A stretch of DNA of 64,000 nt, taken from positions 97,547 to 161,546 of the forward strand of contig CAILKO010000025.1 in the NCBI GenBank assembly GCA_903834835.1, given 5' to 3'. Positions 26,643-40,816 of this stretch are shown piece after piece. Origin of the DNA: an uncultured Pseudomonadota bacterium (GTDB lineage Bacteria; Pseudomonadota; Gammaproteobacteria; Burkholderiales; SG8-39). The notes under the pieces were generated by a model. That model was not told the origin of the DNA. It did no database searches and worked only from the letters and a program-made list of their open reading frames with translations. Every line of letters starts with the position of its first letter. Position 1 is the stretch's first letter. The position numbers and the translations under genes were made by a program.

Positions 26643-27431
26643 TCAGACGAAACAGATGCCGACCCCGCCCATGCCGTGCACGCGCAGGGAAACGGAATCG
26701 CCCGCGCGCACCGCGACCGCCTCGGTCGTGCCACCCGAGAGGATCACTGCCCCGGCCGGAATCTCCTGCCCGCGCTTGCCGAGCTCGTTCGCCATCATCG
26801 CGATCGCCGTGGCGGGATGACCCAGCACCGATGCGCCTGCGCTGAACACGACGGGCCGGCCGTTCACTTCCAGCACGAGACCCGTGGTGGACAGATCCTG
26901 GGCATCGACCCGGGTCGGAACGCCGCCGATCGCAAAACCGGAGGCCGAGAGATTGTCGGCGATCACGCTGCGAAGGTCGAACTTGAAATCGGTATAGCGC
27001 GAATCCAGCACCTCGATGCCGGGAATCACGTACTCGGTGGCGGAGAACACGTCGCCGATATGGCAGCCCGGACCGCGCAGCGCCTTTTTCATCACGAACA
27101 CGATCTCCGGCTCGATGCGCGGATGAATCAGCGCGTCGACCCGGCATTCACCACCGGGCGCGATCGCGTAGCTGTCCAGCAGAAAGCCGAAGCAGGGCGT
27201 ATCGACATTCATCTGCTTCATCTTCGCATGCGAGGTAAGTCCCGCCTTCAGCCCGGCGATGCGGTGACCGCGCCCGAGCTTGATCGCGCGGATGCGATCC
27301 TGCACGGCATACGCGTCCTCCCAGTCCATGTCCGGATGCTGGTCGGTGATCTTGGTGATCGAGCGCCGTTCCATCTGGCAGCCCTCGAGCAGTTCCGCCA
27401 GCCCGGCGATGGTCTGTTCATTCAGTTTCAA
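26643..27431 (-). CDS. dmpH: 2-oxo-3-hexenedioate (4-oxalocrotonate) decarboxylase
   Basis: 262 residues, DmpH/XylI/NahK type of the FAA-hydrolase/hydratase fold. Family features are GLTSHAKMKQM, the metal-binding HPRIEPEIVFVMKK, GCHIGDVFSATEYVIPGIEVLDSRY, and ASVLGHPATAIAMMANEL near the C-terminus. It decarboxylates 2-oxo-3-hexenedioate in the lower catechol meta-cleavage pathway. It sits 46 bases upstream of the tautomerase for the preceding step. The dioxygenase, semialdehyde dehydrogenase, hydratase and aldolase genes of a full pathway are not in the window. Confidence 0.88.
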   Translation of the reverse strand: MKLNEQTIAGLAELLEGCQMERRSITKITDQHPDMDWEDAYAVQDRIRAIKLGRGHRIAGLKAGLTSHAKMKQMNVDTPCFGFLLDSYAIAPGGECRVDALIHPRIEPEIVFVMKKALRGPGCHIGDVFSATEYVIPGIEVLDSRYTDFKFDLRSVIADNLSASGFAIGGVPTRVDAQDLSTTGLVLEVNGRPVVFSAGASVLGHPATAIAMMANELGKRGQEIPAGAVILSGGTTEAVAVRAGDSVSLRVHGMGGVGICFV

Positions 27432-27510
27432 GGCTCTCCCCCCAGCATATGACGCGACCGGCGATCCGCCGATCTGTATAAACGCCTGCCCATACCCCCC
27501 GGGCCGACCG

Positions 27511-28968
27511 CTAGCGCGGCAGGTCGGAGCGACCCATCAGTGCTTCATCGACCGCGCGCGCGCACTGGCGGCCTTCGCGGATCGCCCACACGACGAGCGA
27601 CTGGCCGCGGCGCATGTCGCCCGCAGCAAAAACCTTCGGTACCGATGTGGCGTAGCTCTTCGCACCCTCAGTCGCGGCAGCGGCATTGCCGCGCGCATCC
27701 TTGTCGACCCCGAAGGCTTCGAACACCGTGGCCCAGGGCGACACGAAACCCATGGCAAGCAGCACGAGATCAGCCTGCATGGTGAATTCCGAACCCGGCA
27801 CTTCTCGCATCTTGCCGCCTTCCCACTCGAGGCGTACCGCCTTGAGGGATTTCACCCTGCCGTTTTCGCCGACGAACTCCTTGGTGGCGATCGACCAGTC
27901 GCGCTTGGCGCCCTCCTCATGCGAACTGGAGGTGCGCAGCCGCGTGGGCCAGTACGGCCAGACCGGATTGCGTTCCGGATCGGCCGGCATCGGCATCAGT
28001 TCGAACTGGGATACCGAGGCCGCGCCATGGCGGTTGGACGTGCCCACGCAGTCTGAGCCCGTGTCGCCGCCACCGATCACCACCACATGCTTGCCCTTCG
28101 CCCAGAGCTCGGGGACGTTCGTGTCGCCCGCCACGCGCCGGTTTTGCAGCGGCAGGAAATTCATCGCGAAATGCACCCCGTCCAGTTCGCGGCCGGGTAT
28201 CGGCAGGTCGCGCGGCTGCTCGGCGCCACCCGCGAGCACCACTGCATCAAAATCGGCGAGCAGCTGCTTCGGGTCCACCGGAGTTGCCTTGCCGTTGCCC
28301 GCGCCGACCGGCGCGGTGCCGACGACGTGGTTCAGTCGGAATTCGACGCCTTCGGCCTTCATCTGTTCGATACGGTGATCGATGAGGCCCTTTTCCATCT
28401 TGAAATCGGGGATGCCGTAGCGCAGCAGACCGCCCGCGCGATCATTCTTCTCGAACACCGTCACTGCGTGCCCTGCGCGCGCGAGCTGCTGGGCGCAGGC
28501 GAGTCCCGCCGGTCCCGAGCCGATGACGGCGACCTTCCTGCCGCTCTTCTGCGCCGCGGGCTGCGGGACGACCCAGCCTTCCGACCAGGCCTTGTCGATG
28601 ATCGCGTGTTCGATCGACTTGATGCCCACCGCATCGTTGTTGATGCGCAGCGTGCAGGCTTCCTCGCAGGGTGCAGGACAGATCCGCCCGGTGAACTCCG
28701 GGAAGTTGTTGGTCGAGTGCAGGGTCTCGATCGCGCGCTTCCAGTCCTGCTTGTATACGAGGTCGTTGAAGTCCGGAATGATGTTGTTCACAGGACACCC
28801 GGACATGCAGAACGGGATGCCGCAATCCATGCAGCGCGCGCCCTGGATCTTCGCCTCCTCATCGGTCAGATGCAGGACGAATTCGTTGTAGTGTTTCTTG
28901 CGCGCCTCCGGCGCCTCTGCCCCTTCCGACAAGCGCTGATACTCGAGAAATCCTGTTACTTTGCCCAT
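27511..28968 (-). CDS. gltD: Glutamate synthase [NADPH] small subunit
   Basis: 485 residues. It passes electrons from NADPH to GltB. The N-terminal iron-sulfur region has [22 protein letters not shown] site [19 protein letters not shown] with a downstream ENDRAGG-like loop and [15 protein letters not shown] site [20 protein letters not shown]. The start is the ATG at 28968 ([12 protein letters not shown], the usual N-terminus). It follows gltB by 25 bases. Confidence 0.97.
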   Translation of the reverse strand: MGKVTGFLEYQRLSEGAEAPEARKKHYNEFVLHLTDEEAKIQGARCMDCGIPFCMSGCPVNNIIPDFNDLVYKQDWKRAIETLHSTNNFPEFTGRICPAPCEEACTLRINNDAVGIKSIEHAIIDKAWSEGWVVPQPAAQKSGRKVAVIGSGPAGLACAQQLARAGHAVTVFEKNDRAGGLLRYGIPDFKMEKGLIDHRIEQMKAEGVEFRLNHVVGTAPVGAGNGKATPVDPKQLLADFDAVVLAGGAEQPRDLPIPGRELDGVHFAMNFLPLQNRRVAGDTNVPELWAKGKHVVVIGGGDTGSDCVGTSNRHGAASVSQFELMPMPADPERNPVWPYWPTRLRTSSSHEEGAKRDWSIATKEFVGENGRVKSLKAVRLEWEGGKMREVPGSEFTMQADLVLLAMGFVSPWATVFEAFGVDKDARGNAAAATEGAKSYATSVPKVFAAGDMRRGQSLVVWAIREGRQCARAVDEALMGRSDLPR

Positions 28969-28993
28969 GTCCTCAGTCCGTAGTCTCTGATTC

Positions 28994-33640
<4,647 letters not shown>

Positions 33641-33809
33641 GGCAAGCAACCTGTTGAAAATACTTGAGTAATCAATGTGCGCCGCACCGCACCAAATCTG
33701 CGGGCGAACTGCGGAATATACCTGTGACCCGGGGCCCGCGACAAGCCTTGCATGCGTGCACGGGGCGCGCCGTACGCGGTGGCCGGAATTTCCCGGGTTT
33801 GCGACCCGC

Positions 33810-34886
33810 TCAGGGCTGACCGAGCGCGCGCCGGAGGGGTGCTTCGGACAGGTCCGCCGCGACTCGCGCGGCGCCTATGCCTTCCAGTAACACGAAGCGG
33901 ATGCTGCCGCGCTCGGCCTTCTTGTCTACTGCCATGAGTTCCATGTAGCGCTCATAGGCGAGCGGCGGCCCGTCGGTGGGCAGGCCGGCGCGTTCGATCA
34001 GGCGACGCACGCGTTCCGCGTCAGCGCGGGCGAGCAGCCCGGCCTCGGCCGACAGGCGCGCGGCAATCACCATCCCTGCAGCGACCGCCTCGCCATGCAG
34101 CCAGCTGCCGTAGCCCATCGCGGTCTCGATCGCGTGGCCGAAGGTGTGGCCGAAATTCAGGATCGCGCGCAGGCCCTCCTCGCGCTCATCGGTGCGGACC
34201 ACCTCTGCCTTCAGTTCGCAACAGCGCCTGACTGCGTGGACGAGCGCGTGTGCATCGCGCGCGAGAAGACGCTCCATGCTGGCCTCCAGCCAGGCCACGA
34301 ATTCCGCATCGAGGATGAGGCCGTGCTTGATCACCTCGGCCAGACCCGCCCTCAACTCGCGCTCGGGCAGCGTCCCGAGAGTGCCGACGTCGGTGATTAC
34401 GGCCCGTGGCTGGTGGAAGGCGCCAAGCATGTTCTTGCCGCGCACGTGGTTGATCGCCGTCTTCCCTCCCACCGAGGAATCGACCTGCGCGAGCAGTGTC
34501 GTGGGCACCTGGATGAAGGGCACCCCGCGTTGATAGATCGCCGCAGCAAATCCCGCCATGTCGCCGATCACCCCGCCGCCCAGCGCGACGATCGGCGTCC
34601 TGCGGTCGCAGCGCCCCGCGAGCAGGCCGTCGGCGATGCGGTCCAGCGTCTGCCAGTCCTTGTGGGCCTCGCCATCCGGAAGCACGATCTCCACGCATGC
34701 GATGCCGGCCGCCGCGAGCGCGCTGCGCAGCCGCGCGAGGTAGAGCGGCGCGACGACGTCATTGGTAACGACTGCCGCGCGCCCCCCCGGGATGTGCGGC
34801 CGGTAAAGCTCAGGCTCGTCCAGCACGCCGCTTCCGATATGGATCGGATAGCTGCGCTCGCCAAGCGATACGGTGAGCTGCGTCAT
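33810..34886 (-). CDS. aroB: 3-dehydroquinate synthase
   Basis: 358 residues. It closes DAHP to 3-dehydroquinate in the shikimate pathway, using NAD and a divalent metal. Key stretches: [65 protein letters not shown] and [11 protein letters not shown] with the metal histidines. The start at 34886 ([15 protein letters not shown]) gives the normal N-terminus. It lies 14 bases after aroK in the canonical aroK-aroB order. Confidence 0.97.
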   Translation of the reverse strand: MTQLTVSLGERSYPIHIGSGVLDEPELYRPHIPGGRAAVVTNDVVAPLYLARLRSALAAAGIACVEIVLPDGEAHKDWQTLDRIADGLLAGRCDRRTPIVALGGGVIGDMAGFAAAIYQRGVPFIQVPTTLLAQVDSSVGGKTAINHVRGKNMLGAFHQPRAVITDVGTLGTLPERELRAGLAEVIKHGLILDAEFVAWLEASMERLLARDAHALVHAVRRCCELKAEVVRTDEREEGLRAILNFGHTFGHAIETAMGYGSWLHGEAVAAGMVIAARLSAEAGLLARADAERVRRLIERAGLPTDGPPLAYERYMELMAVDKKAERGSIRFVLLEGIGAARVAADLSEAPLRRALGQP

Positions 34887-34900
34887 GCCTCGCACGTCCT

Positions 34901-35515
34901 TCATGCCTCGCGGATCCTTCGTGCGCGCGGCGCCGTGCTCTTCGCCGCCTGCGCCTGCGGCCCGGTGAGCCGGGCGATGAGATCGCGCGCGAGCGTCTGG
35001 GCGCTGCGCACGCCGGATTCGACGATCAGATCCGCGATGCTGCGGTAGATCGGGTCGCGCAGCGCATGCAGCGCGCGCAGGCGCTCGAGACGGTCTGCGC
35101 CTGCCAGCAGGGGACGATTCCGGTCGTTGCCGAGCCGACGGTTCAGTTCTTCGGGTGCGCCCATCAGATAAATCACCGTCCCTCGTTCGGCAAGACAGCG
35201 CCGGTTGTCCTCTGAAAGCACCGCGCCGCCGCCCGTGGCGAGCACGATACCGGCGCGCGCGGTCAGGTCCGCAATCGCCTGCTCTTCTCGCATGCGGAAT
35301 CCCGCCTCGCCTTCGATCTCGAAGATCACCGGGATCGTCACGCCGCAGCGCGCCTCGATCTCATGGTCGGAATCGACGAACTGCATGCCGAGGCGACGTG
35401 CGAGGATACGTCCTACCGTGGTCTTGCCCGCGCCCATCAGCCCGATCAGGAAGATGTTTTCCCGGCCGGCCTGCATGGCACCCGGTGCAGTATCGTTTTG
35501 GCTCGCTGCCTTCAC
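34901..35515 (-). CDS. aroK: Shikimate kinase
   Basis: 204 residues, with about 17 residues before the core and a basic tail after it. Walker [16 protein letters not shown]; shikimate-binding [16 protein letters not shown] and [13 protein letters not shown]; the LID region RNRPLL. It phosphorylates shikimate using ATP. It is downstream of the pil operon but separated from it by an intrinsic terminator (35596-35621), so its promoter should lie in the roughly 80 bases before its start. Confidence 0.96.
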   Translation of the reverse strand: MKAASQNDTAPGAMQAGRENIFLIGLMGAGKTTVGRILARRLGMQFVDSDHEIEARCGVTIPVIFEIEGEAGFRMREEQAIADLTARAGIVLATGGGAVLSEDNRRCLAERGTVIYLMGAPEELNRRLGNDRNRPLLAGADRLERLRALHALRDPIYRSIADLIVESGVRSAQTLARDLIARLTGPQAQAAKSTAPRARRIREA

Positions 35516-35595
35516 GCCGCAATTCTAACGGGAGCAAGGCCCTCGCTGCCCTGCCGGCCCAGCCGTCTCTCAGCACAGAACAAAACGGCGCGCGC

Positions 35596-35621
35596 AAAAA
35601 AAGGCCGGCTCGCGCCGGCCT
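35596..35621 (-). terminator. Rho-independent terminator of the pilMNOPQ operon
   Basis: Eight-base perfect stem AGGCCGGC / GCCGGCCT with a 4-base loop, followed on the minus strand by seven T. It begins 24 bases after the pilQ stop. It separates pil transcription from aroKB. Confidence 0.9.
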
Positions 35622-35644
35622 GTACCGCGCTGCGCGGTGCTGCG

Positions 35645-37780
35645 TCAGCGGATGGTAAGCCTCTCGTTCACGACGCGCGGCGTGATGAAGACCAGCAGTT
35701 CGGTCTTCGACAGGGCCGTGGTGTTGTTGCGGAACAGGAATCCGACATAAGGCAGGTCGCTGAAGAACGGCACCTTCGTGATGTCGGTGCGGTCGTTCTG
35801 CTCGAAGATCCCGCCGATGACCACGGTGCCGCCGTTCTCGACCATGACCTCGGTCTTCACGTGCTTGGTATTGATCGACAGGCCCGAGCCCGTCTGGACG
35901 CCGACCGAATCCTTGTTCACATCGAGCATCATGATGACGTTGCCATCCGGCGTGATCTGCGGCTTCACCTTCAGAACCAGGCTCGCCTTGCGGAACGATA
36001 CTGCGTTCGCGCCGGATGAAGTATTCATCTGATACGGAATCTCCGTCCCCTGCTCGATGACCGCTTCGACCTGGTCGGCCGTGAGCACGCGCGGGCTCGC
36101 GACGATCTTGCCCTTGCCGTCTGCCTCCAGCGCGCTGATCTCCAGGTTGATGAACTTCGTGAGCGCGCTGTTGAACAGTACAAACGAGAACTGCCCCGCA
36201 TTGAAGGCGTTCAGACCTGCCGCCGGGAGACTCGACTGCACGGCGCCGGACGGGAATGCCGTCGCGCCGCCCTGCGGGCCGCCAAGGGCGCCGTCGACCT
36301 GACTTATGGAACTGCCCACGCCGAAGCGGACCGGACCGCCAAGCAGTGCGTGGCCGGTCGGACTGAGATCGTTGAATCCGAGCCGCGCGCCCAGGTTCTT
36401 GCTGAAGGAATCATTCGCCTCGACGATGCGCGCCTCGATCATCACCTGGCGCACCGGGATGTCGATCTTCGCGATCAGCTTGCGCACTTCCTCCAGCCTG
36501 CTGGGGGCATCCTGCACGAACAGCGTGTTGGTGCGCGCATCCACCACCGCACTGCCGCGCTTGGACAGGATGCGCTGCTGTGAGTCGGTCAGGAGTTTCT
36601 GGACATCCGTCGCACGCTGATAGTTCAGCTGGAAGGACTCCGTGCGCGTCTGCTCAAGATCGTTGATTTGCTGCGCTGATTCGAGCGCGAGCTTCTCCCG
36701 CGTGGCAAGTTCGTCGCGCGGCGCGATCCAGATCACGTTGCCCTGGCGCCGGCTGTCGAGGCCCCGCGTCTGCAGGATGATGTCGAGCGCCTGGTCCCAG
36801 GGCACGTCCTTGAGCCTCAGCGTGATGCTCCCGCTGACCGTGTCGCTGGTAATGATGTTCAGGTCGGTGAAATCGGCGATCACGTTCAACACGGCGCGCA
36901 CTTCGACGCTCTGGAAGTTGAGGGAGAGCTTCTCGCCCGTGTAGCGTCCGCGCTGGGTCGCTCTCCCTGCATCGGCCGTCACCGGCTTCAGCTCGACGAC
37001 AAACCGCGTGTCCGTCTGGTAGGCGTTGTGCTCCCACTGGCCGCGCGGCTCGATGACGAGACGCACGTTCTCGCCCTGCTGGAATGCGGCCATGTTCGAA
37101 ACCGGGGTCGCGAAATCGACCACATCGAAGCGCTTGCGCAGGTTCTCAGGGAGACTGGTCTTGAGGAAGTCGACCAGCAGATTCTGACCCTGCTGGCGGA
37201 TGTCGATCCCCGTGGAAGTGTCGGCAAGATCGATGACGATCCGTCCCTCGCCGCCGCGTCCGCGCTGGAAGTCGATGCCGCGGATCGCGTGCGTGCCGTC
37301 CGCCTTGCCTTCGGCAAAACGCGGCGCTTGGCCCGTTGGCGCAACCGCCGCCGGTGCCAGGGTGATCACCATCACGCGGCCATCGAGTTTCGATTCATGC
37401 GCGACGGGCTTCTTCAGATTGAACACGACGCGGGTTCGGTCGGCGCCCTGGACGACATTCAGGCTGCGCAACTCGCCCTGGCCGACATCCTGGTTCGAGG
37501 TACCGAGCGCATTCGACGTGTTCGCGAAATCGAAGGCGATACGCGCCGGGCTTGCCACCGAGAAGTTCGGCGGGATGCTCTTCAGCGGCTCCTTCGTAGT
37601 AATGCGGACGACGACGTTGCCGCCCTGTTCGCTCACATTCACGGCCTCGATCGCGTTGCTCTGGGCGTGCGCCTGGCCAGTGACGGCGAGGAGCAGGCCC
37701 GCAAAGGCGACGATCGCGCGCGCGGCGGCGTACGGAAACGAGTTTGCGAGAGCTGCAATCCGGATATTCAAGCGTTTCAT
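35645..37780 (-). CDS. pilQ: Type IV pilus secretin PilQ
   Basis: 711 residues. It forms the outer-membrane channel for the pilus fibre. The signal peptide ends at GQAHA before QSNAIE, and two AMIN domains (about 30-260) bind peptidoglycan. An N0/STN domain has LSLNFQSVEVRAVLNVIADF, followed by an N1 domain. The C-terminal secretin domain has VMIEARIVEANDSFSKNLG and ASPRVLTADQVEAVIEQGTEIPYQ, and ends with TELLVFITPRVVNERL. The start at 37780 has AGGAGG-like spacing and overlaps the pilP stop by ATGA. Confidence 0.97.
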   Translation of the reverse strand: MKRLNIRIAALANSFPYAAARAIVAFAGLLLAVTGQAHAQSNAIEAVNVSEQGGNVVVRITTKEPLKSIPPNFSVASPARIAFDFANTSNALGTSNQDVGQGELRSLNVVQGADRTRVVFNLKKPVAHESKLDGRVMVITLAPAAVAPTGQAPRFAEGKADGTHAIRGIDFQRGRGGEGRIVIDLADTSTGIDIRQQGQNLLVDFLKTSLPENLRKRFDVVDFATPVSNMAAFQQGENVRLVIEPRGQWEHNAYQTDTRFVVELKPVTADAGRATQRGRYTGEKLSLNFQSVEVRAVLNVIADFTDLNIITSDTVSGSITLRLKDVPWDQALDIILQTRGLDSRRQGNVIWIAPRDELATREKLALESAQQINDLEQTRTESFQLNYQRATDVQKLLTDSQQRILSKRGSAVVDARTNTLFVQDAPSRLEEVRKLIAKIDIPVRQVMIEARIVEANDSFSKNLGARLGFNDLSPTGHALLGGPVRFGVGSSISQVDGALGGPQGGATAFPSGAVQSSLPAAGLNAFNAGQFSFVLFNSALTKFINLEISALEADGKGKIVASPRVLTADQVEAVIEQGTEIPYQMNTSSGANAVSFRKASLVLKVKPQITPDGNVIMMLDVNKDSVGVQTGSGLSINTKHVKTEVMVENGGTVVIGGIFEQNDRTDITKVPFFSDLPYVGFLFRNNTTALSKTELLVFITPRVVNERLTIR

Positions 37781-38310
37781 CTTCCTGCCTCCTGCAGCTG
37801 CAGAGAGCTGGTGCGTTCCACCCATTCCCCCGCGCCGTCTTGGACAATTTCCTTCAGATTGATCTGACCCTCGTCGATCGCGGTGATCACGCCGAAGTTC
37901 TGACCCATGTAATCACCCTTGCGGACCCTGAAAAGGTTCGGACCGGCGCGTACCAGACCGAAGGTCTGGCGCTCCTGCTTGATCGTTCCCACCATGCGCA
38001 GGGATTCGAGCGGAAAGGCTTCAAGCGGCTCGCGCGGCCTGTTCATGTCTGGCGCAAGCTTGCTGACCGGACCGCCGCTGCGTCCGGCCTGCGCGACGAT
38101 GATGCGCTCGGGCCGGAATGGATCGAGCATGCCTTCAACGTCGTACTTGACCGGCTCATACGGCGTCACCTGGGGGAGCGGGTCGACGCGTCCGCGGAAA
38201 TCCTTGGTGGCCTCTGCGAGTTCGCGCTTCAGGTCGCCGAACTGCTCGCCGCCGCAGCCTGCCAGCAGCGTGGCACTTACGAGCGCAGCGAATAGGATGC
38301 GCCGGTTCAT
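37777..38310 (-). CDS. pilP: Type IV pilus assembly lipoprotein PilP
   Basis: 177 residues with a lipoprotein signal (ATLLAGCGGEQ; Cys19 is the lipidation site). The C-terminal beta domain has LESLRMVGTIKQ and NLFRVRKGDYMGQNFGVI, which contact the PilQ N0 domain. It links the PilMNO inner-membrane complex to the secretin. It is coupled by 4-base overlaps to both pilO and pilQ. Confidence 0.96.
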   Translation of the reverse strand: MNRRILFAALVSATLLAGCGGEQFGDLKRELAEATKDFRGRVDPLPQVTPYEPVKYDVEGMLDPFRPERIIVAQAGRSGGPVSKLAPDMNRPREPLEAFPLESLRMVGTIKQERQTFGLVRAGPNLFRVRKGDYMGQNFGVITAIDEGQINLKEIVQDGAGEWVERTSSLQLQEAGR

Positions 38311-38957
38311 TTCTTGCCGCCCTTCTTCGCAGACGCCTTGCGCTGCGCCTGCACCTCGGTGTCGTCGAGGTAGCGGAACGTGCGGGCGGTGGCATCCATG
38401 GCCAGGTTTCCGTCCTTCATCGCTTCGATGCTCACGTCGTTAAGCGTGACGATGCGCGACAGCTGGCCGACGTCGCTCGCGAAGGCGCCCATGTCGTGAT
38501 ACGTCCCGACGACCCGCACCGCGATCGGACGCTCGGCATAGAATTCGCGCGCCGACTCGCCGGGAGCAGGACGGAACAGGTCGAACTGGAGGCCGCGACC
38601 GAGCCCGGCCTGGTTGATGTCGACGAGCAGCGCATCCATCTGGGAGCGGTTCGGCAACTGCCGCAGCAGTGCACCGAACTGAGTGTCTATCTCGCGCAGC
38701 TGCTGGCGGTGCAGATCGAGGTTGATCGCCTGCTTCTTCTTGTCGAGATACTCGTTCTTGAGCGCCCCTTCGACGCGCTTGCCTTCCTCGATCTGATCGA
38801 TCTGGCCCTGAGTGTCTACAAAAAATCCGGCAACCGGAACCGCCGCAAGAATGGCGGCGAGCACGACAAGCTTGGGAACGATCGGCCAGGTGCCGGGATC
38901 CTTCCAGTTGAGGAACTTGAAGTCCTCGACAATCTTCTTGAAATCTATAGCAGCCAT
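38307..38957 (-). CDS. pilO: Type IV pilus assembly protein PilO
   Basis: 216 residues. One membrane helix (about 28-48, LVVLAAILAAVPVAGFFV), a coiled-coil (about 50-110) and a ferredoxin-like periplasmic domain that dimerises with PilN. The C-terminus extends into a Lys-rich tail. It aligns the pilus machine with PilN and PilP. It lies 3 bases after pilN. Confidence 0.95.
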   Translation of the reverse strand: MAAIDFKKIVEDFKFLNWKDPGTWPIVPKLVVLAAILAAVPVAGFFVDTQGQIDQIEEGKRVEGALKNEYLDKKKQAINLDLHRQQLREIDTQFGALLRQLPNRSQMDALLVDINQAGLGRGLQFDLFRPAPGESAREFYAERPIAVRVVGTYHDMGAFASDVGQLSRIVTLNDVSIEAMKDGNLAMDATARTFRYLDDTEVQAQRKASAKKGGKK

Positions 38958-38960
38958 CGT

Positions 38961-39572
38961 TCAGCCTTTCGCCGGCGCCTTGGGGGCGTCCTTCGCCGCA
39001 TCCTTGGGCGGCGCCTTGGCCTCCGCGCGCTTGAGCGAGAAGTTCATCGTGAATTCCGAAACCCTGCGACGGTCAACCGATGCCGCCTTGACCTCGATGA
39101 GTTCCGGAGCTGCAAGCCAGGGCGATGCCTCGATATTGCGCATCAGGGCGGAGACCCGCGCGTTCGACTGCGCATAGCCGACCAGATTGACACGCAAGCC
39201 GCGCTGTCTGACCGACCGGACGTAGACGCCTTCGGGCATCTGACGCACCAGTTCATCGAGCAGGTGCACGGTCTGGGCTCGGTCGGCCTGCAGCGTTTCG
39301 ATCACCTGCTTGCGCGCGAGCAGCGCCTGAATCTGGTCGCGCAGCGCCTTGATTTCGGAGATGTCCTTGTCGAGTTTGACCAGCTCATTTTTCAGAAACT
39401 GGTTGCGTTCGACCTGAGTGTCGATCTGGTTCGAGTAGTAGACATGCATCATCCCGACCACGACCAGACCGATTGCGGCCACCGATCCGGCAAGTACCAG
39501 GAAGTGCTGCCTGGCAAGCTTTCTGCGCTCCTCGCGGTGCGGGAGCAGGTTAATGCGGGTCGTGATGTTCAT
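38961..39572 (-). CDS. pilN: Type IV pilus assembly protein PilN
   Basis: 203 residues. The conserved N-terminal INLLPHREERR inserts into the PilM groove. A membrane helix follows at about 25-47, then a coiled-coil and a periplasmic ferredoxin-like fold (GVYVRSVRQRGLRVNLVG). The C-terminal Ala/Lys/Pro-rich tail is low-complexity. It overlaps pilM by ATGA. Confidence 0.95.
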   Translation of the reverse strand: MNITTRINLLPHREERRKLARQHFLVLAGSVAAIGLVVVGMMHVYYSNQIDTQVERNQFLKNELVKLDKDISEIKALRDQIQALLARKQVIETLQADRAQTVHLLDELVRQMPEGVYVRSVRQRGLRVNLVGYAQSNARVSALMRNIEASPWLAAPELIEVKAASVDRRRVSEFTMNFSLKRAEAKAPPKDAAKDAPKAPAKG

Positions 39573-40645
39573 ACGGGGTCGAACCTGCGCAAAGCAAGCC
39601 CGCAGGCCACTATCAATGAGGGAGCGTCGAGCATCAAACGCTTCATCTGGATGCGCGGCGATGTCTGCATCGCGGCGAACGGATTCGCCACCGAAGTCGG
39701 CACCTGGGTACGCGCCTGGACCGCCTCGTCCACCCCCGGAATCACCGCGGAACCGCCGGTCAGCAGGATGTGGTCGATGGCGTTGTACTGCGTGGAGGTG
39801 AAGAAGAACTGCAGCGCACGCTGCACTTCCATGGACAGATTGTCCATGAACGGCCGCAGCACCTCGGCCTCGAAATCGTCGGGCAGACCACCGCTGCGCT
39901 TCGCGTTTTCCGCCTCATCGAGGGTCATGCCGTAACGACTGACGATGTCCTGGGTGAGCTGATTCCCGCCGAAGGCCTGCTCGCGCGAATAGACCGACTG
40001 ATCATTGCGCAACACGGTCACATTCATGGTATTTCCGCCGACATCCACGACGGCTATGTTCATATCCAGACCGTGGTTCGGGAGCTGGCCGATGACGAGT
40101 GAGAGCGCCGCCTGCTGGGCATAGGATTCCACGTCCACCACCAGTGGCTTCAGCCCCGCGAGGTGGGCGACGGCGATTCGATCCTCGACCTTTTCCTTGC
40201 GCGTGGCGGCAATCAGCACCTCCTGCTCATCAGGATTGGACGGCGAGGGTCCGAGTACCTGGAAGTCGAGATTCACCTCTTCGATCGCGAAGGGTATGTA
40301 CTGGTTGGCTTCACTTTCGACCTGGACTTCGAGGTCTTCCTCGCGCAGGCCCGCCTGGACAATGATCTTTTTGGTGATCACCGCACCGGTCGGCACCGCC
40401 ATGGCAACGTGCTTGGTCCGGGTCGCGAGACGCTGGTGTCCCCGCTTGACCGCTTCAGCGACGGCTTCGAGCTGATTTATGTTGCCGTCCACCACAGATT
40501 CCCGCGGCAGGGGCTCGATGACATAGCGCTCCACGCGGTAAGCGCCCTTGCCCGCGTCAACGATCTCGACCAGCTTGACCGAAGACGAGCTGATGTCGAG
40601 GCCGAACAGCGGCGGAGCCTTCGCCTTGAGGATATCCAGCTGCAC
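39569..40645 (-). CDS. pilM: Type IV pilus assembly protein PilM
   Basis: 358 residues of the FtsA/actin-like ATPase family, cytoplasmic partner of PilN. Actin-fold motifs: GLDISSSSVKLVEI, VDVGGNTMNVTVL and HILLTGGSAVIPGVDE. The start is GTG at 40645 with AAAAGGAAA just upstream. It is the first gene of the pilMNOPQ operon and divergent from mrcA, as in most proteobacteria. Confidence 0.96.
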   Translation of the reverse strand: MQLDILKAKAPPLFGLDISSSSVKLVEIVDAGKGAYRVERYVIEPLPRESVVDGNINQLEAVAEAVKRGHQRLATRTKHVAMAVPTGAVITKKIIVQAGLREEDLEVQVESEANQYIPFAIEEVNLDFQVLGPSPSNPDEQEVLIAATRKEKVEDRIAVAHLAGLKPLVVDVESYAQQAALSLVIGQLPNHGLDMNIAVVDVGGNTMNVTVLRNDQSVYSREQAFGGNQLTQDIVSRYGMTLDEAENAKRSGGLPDDFEAEVLRPFMDNLSMEVQRALQFFFTSTQYNAIDHILLTGGSAVIPGVDEAVQARTQVPTSVANPFAAMQTSPRIQMKRLMLDAPSLIVACGLALRRFDPV

Positions 40646-40757
40646 GTTTAATTTCCTTTTAGTACCGGCCTGTTAGGCGCGATACATAGAATTTGGGTTA
40701 AATGCTAGCAACAACTCTATCGGGTGTCTAGTGAATTTTCCCCGGTTTGGAACACCC

Positions 40758-40763
40758 TATAAT
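40758..40763 (+). promoter_or_regulatory. Candidate -10 box upstream of mrcA
   Basis: A perfect TATAAT lies 53 bases before the mrcA start in the 171-base AT-rich pilM-mrcA gap. No good -35 is found 16-18 bases upstream (ATTTTC at 17). The pilM promoter must also be in this gap, but no clear match was found. Confidence 0.4.
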
Positions 40764-40816
40764 TCTTCGCTGATCCAGTCGCCCCTCCACTCCCCGACAC
40801 CGCCCTAACCGCATTG

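Noticed and set aside
28951..28962. TGTTACT near the gltD start as a palindrome copy
   Set aside because: Only the right half is present; no AGTAACA lies four bases upstream.
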